Source: Paracoccaceae bacterium
Lineage (GTDB): Bacteria; Pseudomonadota; Alphaproteobacteria; Rhodobacterales; Rhodobacteraceae
DNA length: 64,000 bases
Reading direction: 5' to 3'
Assembly (NCBI GenBank): GCA_020622085.1
Contig: JAHRYM010000001.1
Coordinates: 1,901,620-1,965,619, forward strand
A program made the translations under genes and the position numbers. Positions 9,107 to 19,183 of this stretch are shown piece by piece; within the stretch, counting starts at the first letter, position 1; every line of letters starts with the position of its first letter. Under the pieces are notes generated by a model. The model was not told the DNA's origin, made no database searches, and saw nothing but the letters and a program-made list of their open reading frames with translations.

Positions 9107-10402
9107 TCATCCGGCGCGGCTGTCGCCGGCCCTGGCTTGCGCTGCCGGTGGTGTTTCCGCAGTCGTGGTCGCCCTGTTTTCCCGCGCCTCCATCGTGGCC
9201 TCGACCGCCACCGGCGAGGCGGTGGGCGCCACGGCCCTGAACCGCCGCCGCCGTGTATCCGACAGCGAAACGCGCCGGCCCATGCGGTAAAGCGCATAAA
9301 GCGCCAGCGCCGCAAACAGCACGCCGATGAACAGGAAATAGCCCGAGGCCCCGATCGTCTCCATCATCCAGCCGGTGATCAGCGGCCCGAAGATCGCACC
9401 AAGACCGTTGATGAACAGAAGCCCCGCCGAAGCCGCGGCCATGTCTGACTTCTCCAGAAAGTCGTTGGTATGGGCAAGCAGCAGCGAATAAAGCGGGTTG
9501 GAGATCCCGCCCATCAGCGCGCCGACCACAAGCAGGAACCAGAACCGGTCGGGCACGACCATCGCCGCGACCATCGCGACCGCGCCGACCGCCGACAGGA
9601 TCACCACCAGCCTGCGCCGGTCGAGCCGGTCCGAGAGGTAGCCGATCGGGTATTGCAGCACGAGCCCGCCCACATAGATCGAAGCCACGAACATCGAGAC
9701 CTCGCGCACGCTCAGCCCCACCGAGGAACCCCAGACCGCCGACATGCCGAACTGCGCCGAAAATACCCCTCCCAGAAGGAACATCCCCACGCAGCCCAAG
9801 GGGGAAATCCGGAACAATTGCCGCAGCGCCAGGGGCTTGGTTTCCTCGAAAGAGGGCGCCGGGCTGACCGTCAGCAGGATCGGGGTGAAGGCCACCGACA
9901 CAAGGATCGACGGGATGACGAAAAGGATGAATCCCGACGGATCGCCCGCGTTCAGCAGCGCCTGCGACGCGATGATGCCGATCATCTGCATGATCATGTA
10001 AAGCGACAGCGCCTGCCCGCGCGTCTCGTTCGTCGAGGCGTTGTTCAGCCAGCTTTCCGAGGTGATGTAGACGCCCGAGAAGGAAAACCCGATCACCACC
10101 CGCATCACCGCCCAGGCCATCCAGTCGGGCCAGACCGGATAAAGCACCAGCACCGCCGAAATCAGCGACCCCAGCGCCGCGAAGACCCGCACATGGCCAA
10201 CCCGGCGCAACATGCCGGGCGTCAGACGTGACCCGAACAGGAAGCCCAGGAAATAGGCCGACATCACATAGGACATCTGCTGGGTGGAAAAGCCTTCCAG
10301 CGCGCCGCGGATCCCCAGGAGCGTGCCCTGCACGCCGTTGCCGATCATCAGGAGCATGACCCCGAGCAAAAGCGCCCAGGACTGCCGCAACACTGTCAAC
10401 AT
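9107..10402 (-). CDS. Major facilitator superfamily transporter
   Basis: The 431-residue protein has about 12 hydrophobic helices and MFS loop motifs (FGSRLTPGMLRRVGHVRVF between helices 2 and 3, and YLSDRLDRRR in the second half). It begins MLTVLRQSWALLLGVMLLMI. The pattern resembles the YcaD-like branch of putative sugar or drug carriers, but substrate and direction cannot be read from the sequence. A soluble C-terminal tail of about 65 residues, rich in Ala, Arg and Thr, follows the last helix and is unusual in length. Confidence 0.85.
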   Translation of the reverse strand: MLTVLRQSWALLLGVMLLMIGNGVQGTLLGIRGALEGFSTQQMSYVMSAYFLGFLFGSRLTPGMLRRVGHVRVFAALGSLISAVLVLYPVWPDWMAWAVMRVVIGFSFSGVYITSESWLNNASTNETRGQALSLYMIMQMIGIIASQALLNAGDPSGFILFVIPSILVSVAFTPILLTVSPAPSFEETKPLALRQLFRISPLGCVGMFLLGGVFSAQFGMSAVWGSSVGLSVREVSMFVASIYVGGLVLQYPIGYLSDRLDRRRLVVILSAVGAVAMVAAMVVPDRFWFLLVVGALMGGISNPLYSLLLAHTNDFLEKSDMAAASAGLLFINGLGAIFGPLITGWMMETIGASGYFLFIGVLFAALALYALYRMGRRVSLSDTRRRRFRAVAPTASPVAVEATMEARENRATTTAETPPAAQARAGDSRAG

Positions 10403-10512
10403 TGATGATTTCCTGTCTGTTCGGACGCGACGTTAGCATGGGTTCGGGGCCGGGCACATCCCGTCCACGACACATCCCTTCCATTGGCCGAAGCCGGCGG
10501 CAAAGGGCCGGC

Positions 10513-11562
10513 TCACGGAATCAGCAAGGACGCATCGCCATAGGAAAAGAACCGGTAGCCGGTGGTAATGGCGTGATCGTAAACCCCGCGCATCCGCTCG
10601 CGTCCCATCAGCGCCGACACGAGCATCAGGAGCGTGGATTTCGGCAGGTGGAAATTGGTCATCAGCGCATCCGTCACCCGGAATCGGTAACCCGGATAGA
10701 TGAAGATGTCGGTGTCGCCTTGCCATGGCCGGACGATCCCATCCGGGCTGGCCGCACTTTCGATCAGGCGCAGCGCAGTGGTGCCGACCGCGATCACCCG
10801 CCCGCCTGCGGCACGGGTGGCATTGATCCGCGCGGCGGCGGCGGGCGTCACCTCGCCCCATTCGGCATGCATCCTGTGTGTTGTCACGTCTTCAACCTTG
10901 ACCGGCAGGAAGGTGCCCGCGCCAACATGGAGCGTCACATGGGTCAGATCGACGCCGCGCGCCCTGATCCGATCCAGAAGCCCGTCGTCGAAATGCAGCG
11001 ATGCCGTGGGCGCGGCCACCGCGCCGGGGTTGCGGGCGAAGACGGGCTGGTAATCCTCGCGGTCGGCGGCGTCGGGCTTGCGCAGCGCCTCGATATAGGG
11101 AGGAAGCGGCATTTCGCCCGCCTCGGCGAGTGCGGCGTCGAAATCGGAGCCAGACAGGTTGAACACAAGCCGCGCCTGGCCTTCGGTGATCTGGGCCACT
11201 TCGGCCGACAACCGATCGGAAAACACCACGGTTTCGCCTTCCCGCAGTTTGCGCAGGGGCTTCACAAGCGCCATCCAGCCCCCCGCCGCCGCAGGAGACA
11301 GCAGCGTGACCTCGACCTTTGCACTGACCGGCCCCTGCCCCGTCTGCCGGTGGCGCGCACCGTGAAGGCGGGCCGGAATGACCCGCGTATCGTTCAGCAC
11401 CAGAAGATCGCCGGGGCGAAACAGGTCGGGCAGGTCGCGCACATGCAGGTCGCGCATGGCGTCGCCTTCGGTCACCAGCAGCCGGGCATCTCCGCGCGGG
11501 CGCATCGGGCGCGTGGCGATCAGCGCCTCGGGCAGGTCGAAATCGAAATCGTCAAGGTTCAT
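10513..11562 (-). CDS. queA: tRNA preQ1(34) S-adenosylmethionine ribosyltransferase-isomerase
   Basis: The 349-residue protein is a full-length QueA, which builds epoxyqueuosine on tRNA from the ribosyl part of SAM. Family motifs include [13 protein letters not shown] at the N-terminus, [37 protein letters not shown] and the C-terminal [16 protein letters not shown]. Its ATG overlaps the stop of the upstream AsmA-like gene by 4 bp (ATGA), so translation is probably coupled to that large membrane protein. No other queuosine gene is in the window. Confidence 0.96.
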   Translation of the reverse strand: MNLDDFDFDLPEALIATRPMRPRGDARLLVTEGDAMRDLHVRDLPDLFRPGDLLVLNDTRVIPARLHGARHRQTGQGPVSAKVEVTLLSPAAAGGWMALVKPLRKLREGETVVFSDRLSAEVAQITEGQARLVFNLSGSDFDAALAEAGEMPLPPYIEALRKPDAADREDYQPVFARNPGAVAAPTASLHFDDGLLDRIRARGVDLTHVTLHVGAGTFLPVKVEDVTTHRMHAEWGEVTPAAAARINATRAAGGRVIAVGTTALRLIESAASPDGIVRPWQGDTDIFIYPGYRFRVTDALMTNFHLPKSTLLMLVSALMGRERMRGVYDHAITTGYRFFSYGDASLLIP

Positions 11563-14500
11563 TGGTCGGCCCTGGGTGGATCGGCGCGGAAGATTTCCCG
11601 GAACATCCCCGGCGTCAGGATCGAGAGCGGATTGACCGAGACCCGGATCGCCGAAGACGGGCCCTTCAGCCGATAGTTGAAGCCGAAAAGCCCTTCGCCC
11701 CGGCGCGAAAAGATCTGGCCGATGCCGTTCAGCAGGTAGATCGGCGAGATCGTGCCCTGCATGTCGATCTCGGTGGTTTCGGTCCGGTAGACCCCTTCGC
11801 CCGACACCCCGAGCGAAGCCCCCACCGCCGAGCCGCGCGACACCTCGATCGCCCCCGGCACGACACGGAAATCGGCCTGCACCTTGCCGAAGAGCAGCCC
11901 CGAGCCGTTCAGTTGCTCCAGCAGGCCCACCACCGAAATCGCGCCCAGAAGCTCGGCCAGCACCGGCGCATTGACCACGCGCAGGTTGCGGATCTCGATC
12001 CGCCCGCGATAGCGGCCCTCGCCGCCCTCGGGGTTCAGGATCAGGTCCATCACGCCGCCGCGGCCTTTGGTGAACATCCCCGCGGCGCGCATGACGCTGC
12101 CGGCGTCCTGCGACCCGATGCGAAAGGCCGCCCGACCATCCATCGGCGCCACCACACCACTCACGGGGGCCACGCCGTTGACAAGCCCCGAGAAATTGCC
12201 GCGAAACCCGTCGATCAGGCTGAAATCGCCGGCAAAGCGGTCAAGGCCGATGCCCTGCGTCACCTGAAGATGGTCCAGCGCCACGCTGAGCGGCGCCTCG
12301 CTTGCCCCGCCCTCTCCGGACTTGCCGAAGGGGGCCTTGCGCAGGTCGAGCCGCCCGCCCGTCACCGCGATCCCTGCGGGCCGTCCCTTGCCGCGCCCGT
12401 TGAAATCGACGCTGCCCTTGAACCAGTCGCCCAGCGACACCTGATCAAAGGCCGCCCGCTCAAGGCTGCTGTCGGCCTTCATCGTCACGCGACCGCTGGC
12501 CTTGAGCCCCGCCGCATCCAGTTGCAGCGCGGTCACTTCGGGCGGCTGGCCCAGCGCGCCCTCGATTGCGAAGCTGCCGGCCCTCCCGGCCGGCTTGGAA
12601 TAGCCCACCGCCGGAAGCGAAAGCGTGATGCCGGTCAGGTCCGACGTCATGCGAAAGGCCGTCTTTGCCCCAGCGACCAGATCCAGCGCGATCCGGCCGC
12701 TGCCCTTGCCGGTGACAATCCCTGCGGGCAAGCCGATCCCGAAGGCCTTGATGAAGGCGGGTGACAGCTCGATCCGGCCCTCGACATGGCTCTTGCCCTT
12801 GTGATCGGGTGCGAAGCCCTGCGACCATTCTGCGTCAAACGGAATGGCCGACAGCGTTCCGGCCCCGGATATCTTCAGGCCGGCTCGGCTCGCGTGGACA
12901 TCAAGTCGCGCCGCCCGCAGCGGACGGCCCGGCACGATCACGTCCGAGGATACATCCGCCAGCGTGCCATTCACGTCATAGCTGACGTCCTCGGGGCTGA
13001 TCTTCTTTTCAAGGATCATTTCCAGGACCGTCGTCAGCCGGGCGCGCCCCTCGGCCTGATCGACCGGCCGCCCAGCCTTGCTCAGGAACCGGAAGGGTGG
13101 CTCGTCAAGCAGCGCGAGCGCTGCGGTGATCGTGCTTTCGGTGCGCAGCGTGATCCGCGCCGGTGCGGGCTTGATGCGGATGTCGGGCACCTCGACAATG
13201 GTGCCGGCCACGTCGATCTGCCCGCCCTGCGGCGGAGTTACATGGCCGCGATCGACCACCAGCGTATAGCCGTAGTCGTTGATGGTGGCAAAGCCCTCGC
13301 CATCCTGCACCGGAGGGAGCGTGCGCAGGAACCGCACCTCGGCCGCGCGGTATTCATAGCCCAGCGACAGCCGCGGCTCCTGCCCCGCAGTGGCACGCAG
13401 GGCTGCCTTCACGTCGAACAATTCCCCGGTGGCCACGTTTTCGGCCAGCCAACTGCGGGTCTTCGGCACCGCCAGAACCGGCCACAGCGCCAGAAGCCGG
13501 TCCGAGGTGATGGCGTCGATCGCCACATCGGTCGCCACCGACCAGCCACGTTCATCCGCCACAACCTCGCCGTCCAGGCTGATGTGCCGCCCCGCATCTG
13601 CCAGCACGAACTGGCCGATGGTCAGGCGGAAGGGGTCAAGATCCACCTTCAGGTCAAGCGCGCCTTGCGAGAACCCGACCGGGCTTTCGAACAATCCCTC
13701 TGGATCGGCCTTCAGATCCCTGATCTGGACCTGCGCGACCAGGGTCGTCGGGAAGGCTCCGCGCAGGTTCTGCATCCAGGCCTGACCCACCGCCTGCACC
13801 CGAAGCGCCGGGCTGTCGACCGACAGTTCGGTGAAATCCAGCCGCTGGAGCGCGGGGTGGTAGTTCATCTCGACCCGCGCGCGCTTGAATCCCACGGGCC
13901 GGGCCTGTGGCGAGGGGCGCAATGCCCCCGGCCCAAGGTCAAGCGAGGCGGTCATCTGCTGCAACTGGCCGTCCGGGGTCAGGCCGGTCCGGATCTTGCC
14001 CGAAAGCCGCGTATCCAGTGCCGAAAGCCAGGCCAGCGCCGGCGACTGCGCCGCCAGATCGCGCGAATTCATGTCGCGGACGCGGACGTAAAGCTCGGCC
14101 TCGGACGTGTCCTTGATCGACAGGAACGACACCTCGACCCGCGCCGGGTCAAGCCCCGCCTCGGCCACGTTCAGGCCGAGGCCAATGCCGATCTGGCGGG
14201 CGTTCTGCGCAAGGTTCAGCGTCCCGTCCGTCACCTGCCAGACCTGCGCGGTGCGGTCGTCGTAAAGCCGCATCTCCAGCCGGTCGACGCTGATCGTCCG
14301 GATCGTTGCCAGCCCCGGCGCGGCAAAGGCGGCGTCGATCCCGTCCAGGATCTGCGCCGGCGTCATCGCTGCCCCGGCCAGCTTCGATGTATCTCCGAGG
14401 CTGAGGTTCAGGCTGCCGTCGACAAGCCGCCTGAGCGCCACCCGCGCCCCGCTGAGCGTCAGCGCCTCGGGCACGATCCGCCCTGACAGCAGCGCCGACT

Positions 14501-14849
14501 GCGACAGCCGCGACCGCACATCCGGGATGAAGGCCAGCGGCTGCCCCGCCGCCGAGTAAAGCGTGACATCGCGCAGCGCCACATGCGGCACCAGCCGCCG
14601 GTCCACGACCAGAACCACACTGCCCAGTTCCGCCCGTGCCTGTCCGGCCAGCGCCTTGTTCGCCCGCGCCTCGATCTGCGCCACGACAAATTCGGGCAGC
14701 GCCAGCGGTCGCCCGGTCAGCGCCAGAAAGGCGCCTCCCAGGACCAGCACCAGCGCCAGCAGCAGGACAGACATCCCGAGGCGCCGCCGCACCGGATGCT
14801 GGTGCGGGGTGATCCCGGCGCCTTCTGTCTGTTGCGGCACTTCTTTCAT
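11559..14849 (-). CDS. DUF3971/AsmA-like inner-membrane protein
   Basis: This product of about 1096 residues has one N-terminal transmembrane helix ([21 protein letters not shown]) and a very long, repetitive periplasmic beta-rich region. That is the architecture of DUF3971 and AsmA_2 proteins, relatives of YhdP/TamB that probably form bridge-like lipid conduits between the membranes. The C-terminal AsmA-like block ([21 protein letters not shown], with [20 protein letters not shown] after it) is recognisable. A 5' extension to an ATG at 14927 is possible but would leave only 14 bp to divergent bcp. The ATG at 14849 gives a 92-bp promoter region and is preferred. Confidence 0.8.
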   Translation of the reverse strand: MKEVPQQTEGAGITPHQHPVRRRLGMSVLLLALVLVLGGAFLALTGRPLALPEFVVAQIEARANKALAGQARAELGSVVLVVDRRLVPHVALRDVTLYSAAGQPLAFIPDVRSRLSQSALLSGRIVPEALTLSGARVALRRLVDGSLNLSLGDTSKLAGAAMTPAQILDGIDAAFAAPGLATIRTISVDRLEMRLYDDRTAQVWQVTDGTLNLAQNARQIGIGLGLNVAEAGLDPARVEVSFLSIKDTSEAELYVRVRDMNSRDLAAQSPALAWLSALDTRLSGKIRTGLTPDGQLQQMTASLDLGPGALRPSPQARPVGFKRARVEMNYHPALQRLDFTELSVDSPALRVQAVGQAWMQNLRGAFPTTLVAQVQIRDLKADPEGLFESPVGFSQGALDLKVDLDPFRLTIGQFVLADAGRHISLDGEVVADERGWSVATDVAIDAITSDRLLALWPVLAVPKTRSWLAENVATGELFDVKAALRATAGQEPRLSLGYEYRAAEVRFLRTLPPVQDGEGFATINDYGYTLVVDRGHVTPPQGGQIDVAGTIVEVPDIRIKPAPARITLRTESTITAALALLDEPPFRFLSKAGRPVDQAEGRARLTTVLEMILEKKISPEDVSYDVNGTLADVSSDVIVPGRPLRAARLDVHASRAGLKISGAGTLSAIPFDAEWSQGFAPDHKGKSHVEGRIELSPAFIKAFGIGLPAGIVTGKGSGRIALDLVAGAKTAFRMTSDLTGITLSLPAVGYSKPAGRAGSFAIEGALGQPPEVTALQLDAAGLKASGRVTMKADSSLERAAFDQVSLGDWFKGSVDFNGRGKGRPAGIAVTGGRLDLRKAPFGKSGEGGASEAPLSVALDHLQVTQGIGLDRFAGDFSLIDGFRGNFSGLVNGVAPVSGVVAPMDGRAAFRIGSQDAGSVMRAAGMFTKGRGGVMDLILNPEGGEGRYRGRIEIRNLRVVNAPVLAELLGAISVVGLLEQLNGSGLLFGKVQADFRVVPGAIEVSRGSAVGASLGVSGEGVYRTETTEIDMQGTISPIYLLNGIGQIFSRRGEGLFGFNYRLKGPSSAIRVSVNPLSILTPGMFREIFRADPPRADQ

Positions 14850-14941
14850 GTCACGGCTGCCCACCCATGCTGAACCCTTTAACTTTGCCGTCCGGCGATT
14901 AAAACTGCCCATGTTCCACATCGGCAAAGGATGACGCGCAA

Positions 14942-15418
14942 ATGACCGGCTCTGCCATTGAACAGGGGCAAAGCGCCCCCGATTTCACTTTGCCCCGCGA
15001 TGGTGGCGGCAGCATCACGCTTTCGGCCCTGCGTCCGGGCAAGGTTGTCCTCTACTTCTATCCGCGCGATGACACGCCCGGCTGCACCACCGAGGCGCTG
15101 GATTTCACCCGCCTGAAGGACCGTTTCGCCGCCTCTGGCACCACCGTGATCGGGATTTCCAAGGATGATGTCGGCTCGCATGACAAGTTCTGCCGCAAGC
15201 ACGGGCTGGGGATCATCCTTGCTTCGGATGCCGAAGGCGACGTCTGCGAACGCTACGGCGTCTGGGGCGAGAAGCGCATGTATGGCAAGACCTTCATGGG
15301 GATCGAACGCACGACCATCCTGATCGACGGCGCGGGTCGAATCGCGCGAGTCTGGCCCAGGGTCAAGGTCGCGGGTCACGCCGAAGATGTGCTGGCCGCC
15401 GCCGAGGCCTTGTCGTGA
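14942..15418 (+). CDS. bcp: Thioredoxin-dependent peroxiredoxin (Bcp/PrxQ type)
   Basis: The 158-residue protein has the Bcp fold, with peroxidatic Cys48 in DDTPGCTTEALDF. It reduces hydroperoxides. The resolving Cys found five residues later in many Bcp proteins is absent (TEALDF instead of a Cys). Other Cys residues (FCRKHGLG and DVCERYG) could take over, or the enzyme may work as a 1-Cys type. Its stop overlaps the GTG start of the DUF455 gene by 4 bp (GTGA), so both are one transcription unit. Confidence 0.92.
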   Translation: MTGSAIEQGQSAPDFTLPRDGGGSITLSALRPGKVVLYFYPRDDTPGCTTEALDFTRLKDRFAASGTTVIGISKDDVGSHDKFCRKHGLGIILASDAEGDVCERYGVWGEKRMYGKTFMGIERTTILIDGAGRIARVWPRVKVAGHAEDVLAAAEALS

Positions 15419-16248
15419 CGCTTTCACTCGCCGAACGCGCGGTCGAGGTGCTGACCACCGCCGACGGTCGAGAAAAGACCGCGCTTTCGCATTCCCATGC
15501 AGCGGCCTGGTTTGAATCCCGGTCGGCGGGCACCCCCTTGCCGCTTGGCCGGGCTGAACCACCCCTGCGCCCGGCCCGGCCCGAACGGCCCGAACTTCTG
15601 CCGCCCCGCGACGTGCCGCGCCGCCGCCCCGGCAGCCCGCAGGGTCGCATCGCGCTTCTGCATGCGCTGGCGCATATCGAGCTTAATGCCGTCGACCTGC
15701 ACTGGGACATCATCGCCCGCTTTGCCCATGTCCCGATGCCGATGGGATTCCATGATGACTGGGTGAAGGCCGCGGACGAGGAATCGAAACACTTCAACCT
15801 GATCTGCGATGTGCTGGAAGGCATGGGCAGCCATTACGGCGCCCTGCCCGCCCATGCCGGGATGTGGCGCGCCGCCGAAGACACCCGCGACGACCTGATG
15901 GGGCGGCTTGCTGTCGTGCCGATGGTGCTGGAGGCGCGGGGTCTTGATGTGACGCCGGGGATGATCGAGATCTTCGCCAAGGCAGGCCTTGCGGATGCCG
16001 AAGCGGCGCTGAAGGTCATCTACGCCGAGGAAGTCGGCCATGTCGCCTATGGCTCCAAGTGGTTCCACTTCCTTTGTGGGCGCGGCGACACCGACCCGAA
16101 AGAGGCCTTCCATGCGCTTGTCCGCCGCTATTTCCACGGCGCGCTGAAACCACCCTTCAACGAAGAAAAGCGCGCCGAAGCCGGCCTGCCACCCGATTTC
16201 TACTGGCCGCTTGCCGAAGAGAGCGAACGCAGCGACTGGGAAAAATGA
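15415..16248 (+). CDS. DUF455 ferritin-like protein
   Basis: The 277-residue protein belongs to the DUF455 family of ferritin-like helical bundles. Candidate metal-binding Glu and His residues appear in ALLHALAHIELNAVDLHWD, DEESKHFNLI, VLEARGLDVTPGM and YAEEVGHVAYG. An iron or di-metal carboxylate centre is therefore likely; the reaction is unknown. It starts with GTG inside the bcp stop codon. Coupling to a peroxiredoxin fits a role in oxidative stress or iron handling, but that is inference. Confidence 0.85.
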   Translation: MTLSLAERAVEVLTTADGREKTALSHSHAAAWFESRSAGTPLPLGRAEPPLRPARPERPELLPPRDVPRRRPGSPQGRIALLHALAHIELNAVDLHWDIIARFAHVPMPMGFHDDWVKAADEESKHFNLICDVLEGMGSHYGALPAHAGMWRAAEDTRDDLMGRLAVVPMVLEARGLDVTPGMIEIFAKAGLADAEAALKVIYAEEVGHVAYGSKWFHFLCGRGDTDPKEAFHALVRRYFHGALKPPFNEEKRAEAGLPPDFYWPLAEESERSDWEK

Positions 16249-16356
16249 CCCAAGGGCGGCCTCCGATCGGCGGGAATCTGCCCAAAACAACCGATCCCGG
16301 CGAATTGCAACCGATCGTTCACCATGTCCGGGGCAAATCTGTTGCGACCCCAACAT

Positions 16357-16382
16357 GCCGCCGTTAATCGGGGAACGGCGGC
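16357..16382. other. 9-bp hairpin in the M23 peptidase leader
   Basis: GCCGCCGTT and AACGGCGGC form a perfect stem with an 8-base loop, 50 bp before the TTG start of the peptidase gene. It lacks a T-run, so it may be an mRNA leader structure or a weak stop for the upstream gene pair. Confidence 0.35.
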
Positions 16383-16432
16383 GCGACCTGGGGGATGCAG
16401 ACCGCTGACCAACGAATATTCGGGGGACTGGC

Positions 16433-17776
16433 TTGCCTAAACGCGTCTTCAGCCGGATTCATACGCTGCTTGAAACCCATCTGCCCGAGCAACGTCTGTT
16501 TCTTCGTTCCGACAGCGGAACACGATTCGTGCGTCTGCGCTCCGCCACGCAGGCCGTGATCCTCGGGTCAGCGGCGCTGTCGCTTTCCTGGATGATTGTG
16601 GCGACCGCAATCCTCGCCATGGATTCCATCGGGTCCGAAAGCGGGCGCGAACAGGCGCGCCGCGCCCAGATGGCGTATGAAACCCGTCTTGATGCGCTGT
16701 CGAAGGAACGCGACCTGCGCGCCGAGGAAGCCGCAGCCGCACAGGCCCGCTTTGCCGTGGCGCTTGAACAGGTCTCGGCGATGCAATCCGAGCTTCTGGC
16801 ATCCGAACAGCGCCGACAGGAGCTGGAAACCGGCATCGGCGTGATCCAGGCGTCACTGCGCAAGGCAATGACCGAACGCGACACCGCGCGCAGCGACCTT
16901 GCCGCCGCGGCCCCCGCCGGCGATGCCACCGCGCCGGGAATGGCTGTCACAACCGCACCGGCCAACCGGAACGCCGACGTCACCGCCTCGCTTGAATTCA
17001 TGTCGGCCGCGCTGCAACGCACTGCCGCCGAACGCGATGCGCTGGAGGGCACCGCCGAAGCCGCGCGCGCCGAAGCCGCCGACATCGCCTATGAAATGAA
17101 GCTTCTGGAAGAGCGGCACGACGAAATCTTCAGCCATCTGGAAGAAGCCGTGACCGTCTCGATGGATCCGCTGGACCGGGTCTTCCGGCAGGCGGGCCTT
17201 GATCCGGACAAGCTCTTGAACCAGGTGCGCAGCGGCTATTCGGGCCAGGGCGGCCCGCTTGGACAGCTGATGCCGGTCTCTTCCTCGACCCGCGGGCGGC
17301 CTGTGCATGACGATGGCAGCGAACGCGCAAATGCGATCCTCGAAGGCCTCGACAAGATGAACATGTATCGGATCGCGGTGGAAAAGACCCCGCTTGCAAT
17401 GCCGCTGAAGTCGAGCTTCCGTTATACATCGGGTTTTGGTCGACGCTGGGGACGGGCGCATGAAGGTATCGACCTTGCCGGCAGCCATGGCACCCCGGTG
17501 CTTGTGACGGCCGACGGCGTGGTGACGAATGCCGGCTGGGAAAACGGCTACGGCAAGATGGTCGAAGTCCGCCACGACTTCGGGCTGGTCACCCGCTATG
17601 GTCACTTGTCCGGGATCGACGTGAAGGCGGGTCAAAGGGTATCGCGTGGCGACAAGATCGGTGCTATGGGAAATACGGGCCGGTCCACGGGAACGCACCT
17701 GCACTATGAGGTGCGCGTGAATGGTTCGGCAACCAATCCGATGACGTTCATCAAGGCGGGAACCAATGTTTTCTAA
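16433..17776 (+). CDS. M23 family peptidoglycan endopeptidase with coiled coil (LmdC-like)
   Basis: The 447-residue protein has a short cytoplasmic N-terminus, one membrane helix (about 40-62), a long coiled coil (about 70-240) and a C-terminal M23 domain (about 325-445). The lysostaphin-type zinc motifs are present: HEGIDLAG (H and D), RYGHLSG and THLHYEVR. It is predicted to cut peptide cross-links in the periplasm. It starts with TTG at 16433. Its end overlaps the bactofilin start by 11 bp, matching known alphaproteobacterial pairs in which a bactofilin positions a membrane-anchored M23 enzyme. Confidence 0.9.
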   Translation: MPKRVFSRIHTLLETHLPEQRLFLRSDSGTRFVRLRSATQAVILGSAALSLSWMIVATAILAMDSIGSESGREQARRAQMAYETRLDALSKERDLRAEEAAAAQARFAVALEQVSAMQSELLASEQRRQELETGIGVIQASLRKAMTERDTARSDLAAAAPAGDATAPGMAVTTAPANRNADVTASLEFMSAALQRTAAERDALEGTAEAARAEAADIAYEMKLLEERHDEIFSHLEEAVTVSMDPLDRVFRQAGLDPDKLLNQVRSGYSGQGGPLGQLMPVSSSTRGRPVHDDGSERANAILEGLDKMNMYRIAVEKTPLAMPLKSSFRYTSGFGRRWGRAHEGIDLAGSHGTPVLVTADGVVTNAGWENGYGKMVEVRHDFGLVTRYGHLSGIDVKAGQRVSRGDKIGAMGNTGRSTGTHLHYEVRVNGSATNPMTFIKAGTNVF

Positions 17777-18245
17777 AAGCAGGATCAATGAACCGGGCCC
17801 GAAGGCGGCCTCCGAGGCCGACAAGGCCAAACCCGCCGATACGGTCACGTCCAAGCCGATGACCGACTTTGTCCCCGTCACCCCGAAAGCGAAGCCTCAT
17901 GCCTCGGTCCTGTCGTCGGATCTGACAGTCGTGGGCAACCTCAAGACCTCGGGCGATATCCAGATCGAGGGTGTGGTGGAAGGCGATGTGCGCGCGCATC
18001 TGCTGACCGTGGGCGAAACCGCCACCATCAAGGGCGAGATCGTCGCCGACGACATCGTGGTCAATGGCCGCGTCGTGGGCCGTGTGCGCGGCCTGAAGGT
18101 GCGCCTGACCTCGACTGCCCGTGTTGAAGGCGACATCATCCACAAGACCATCGCCATCGAAAGCGGCGCGCATTTCGAAGGCTCGGTCCAGCGTCAGGAA
18201 GACCCGCTGCAGGGCGGCAAGCCGGTGGCACTGCCCGCTTCCTGA
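17766..18245 (+). CDS. Bactofilin (polymer-forming cytoskeletal protein)
   Basis: The 159-residue protein has a disordered Pro/Lys-rich N-terminus (1-45) and a central bactofilin beta-helix (about 48-140), with the repeating hydrophobic pattern SDLTVVGNLKTSGDIQIEG and ATIKGEIVADDIVVNGRVVG. Bactofilins form filaments that recruit cell-wall enzymes and shape the cell. The gene overlaps the upstream M23 peptidase gene, implying that both proteins are made together and probably interact. Confidence 0.93.
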   Translation: MFSKSRINEPGPKAASEADKAKPADTVTSKPMTDFVPVTPKAKPHASVLSSDLTVVGNLKTSGDIQIEGVVEGDVRAHLLTVGETATIKGEIVADDIVVNGRVVGRVRGLKVRLTSTARVEGDIIHKTIAIESGAHFEGSVQRQEDPLQGGKPVALPAS

Positions 18246-18284
18246 TTTCCGGCGACCAGATCGGGGCCCATACCCCTGTCGTTC

Positions 18285-18312
18285 AAGGCACCCCGCAGGG
18301 GTGCCTTTCCGT
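18285..18312 (+). terminator. Terminator between bactofilin and DUF2189 genes
   Basis: A perfect GGCACCCC/GGGGTGCC stem with a 3-base loop is followed by TTTCCGTTT on the plus strand. It stands just after the bactofilin gene and directly before the stop of the convergent DUF2189 gene. Confidence 0.7.
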
Positions 18313-18313
18313 T

Positions 18314-19087
18314 TCAGCCGACCAGACGCCGATACATGTGCCAGCTTGCATGGCCCAGAACCGGCAGAACGATGAACAGGCCCAGAAACATCGGCACCAT
18401 GCCGATGAAAAGAAGCGCTGCGATCGTCACGCCCCAGGCGATCATCGGCCCGATATTGGCAAGGACCGCCTGCACGCTGTGGATCATCGCGGTGATGAAA
18501 TCCACCTCGCGGTCGAGGATCAGCGGCAGGCCGATCACGGACACCGAAAACAGCACAGCCGCAAATCCTCCGCCGACCAGCGTTCCCGCCAGCAGCATGA
18601 CCGGCCCATTGCCTTCGGACAGGATCTGCAAGGAAGACGTGACATTGGTCATCGCCGAAAGCCCCATGAAAAGCGCAAAGATCGTATGGGCGACAAAGAC
18701 CCAGAACATGAACAGAAGCAGGATCACCATGGCCATGGACGGCACCTGCCGGTCCTTTTGGGAAAAGACCACGCCCAGCACGCCGCGCCAGTCCAGACGT
18801 TCTCCGGCTTCAAGTCTCCGGCTGACTTCGTAAAGCCCCACGGCCGCGAAGGGCGCAAGAATCGGAAAGCCGACGATCACCGGAATGAGCCACCATTCCT
18901 GCCCCGAGGCTGCATAGACCGACCAGATGATCCAGCCTCCCAGCACATAGATCAGGCTGAAGAACAGCCCGTATTGGGGCGCCCTGCGGAAATCCCGCAA
19001 ACCGCCGCGCAAGGCCGCGCCGATCGCATCGGTTCCAATCGTGTTGATCCCGGGCAGCGGTGCTGCCTCGATTTGTGCCTGTTGCAT
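18314..19087 (-). CDS. DUF2189 integral membrane protein
   Basis: The 257-residue product has about six hydrophobic segments and the DUF2189 opening (DAIGAALRGGLRDFRRAPQY, then GLFFSLIYVLGGWIIW). The C-terminal half contains VSVIGLPLILDREVDFITAM and ends with HASWHMYRRLVG. Family members resemble predicted inner-membrane proteins near cytochrome c oxidase assembly genes in some genomes; function is unproven. It reads in the same direction as prfB, with a 96-bp gap. Confidence 0.85.
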   Translation of the reverse strand: MQQAQIEAAPLPGINTIGTDAIGAALRGGLRDFRRAPQYGLFFSLIYVLGGWIIWSVYAASGQEWWLIPVIVGFPILAPFAAVGLYEVSRRLEAGERLDWRGVLGVVFSQKDRQVPSMAMVILLLFMFWVFVAHTIFALFMGLSAMTNVTSSLQILSEGNGPVMLLAGTLVGGGFAAVLFSVSVIGLPLILDREVDFITAMIHSVQAVLANIGPMIAWGVTIAALLFIGMVPMFLGLFIVLPVLGHASWHMYRRLVG

Positions 19088-19183
19088 CTCTCCTCCCCGA
19101 AAGACTTCGGTGCAAGGCTAGATCGGCCGGGTGGCTGCGGCCAAGCGGATTCTTTTATCCCGCATGCAACATTAGTGGCCGGC

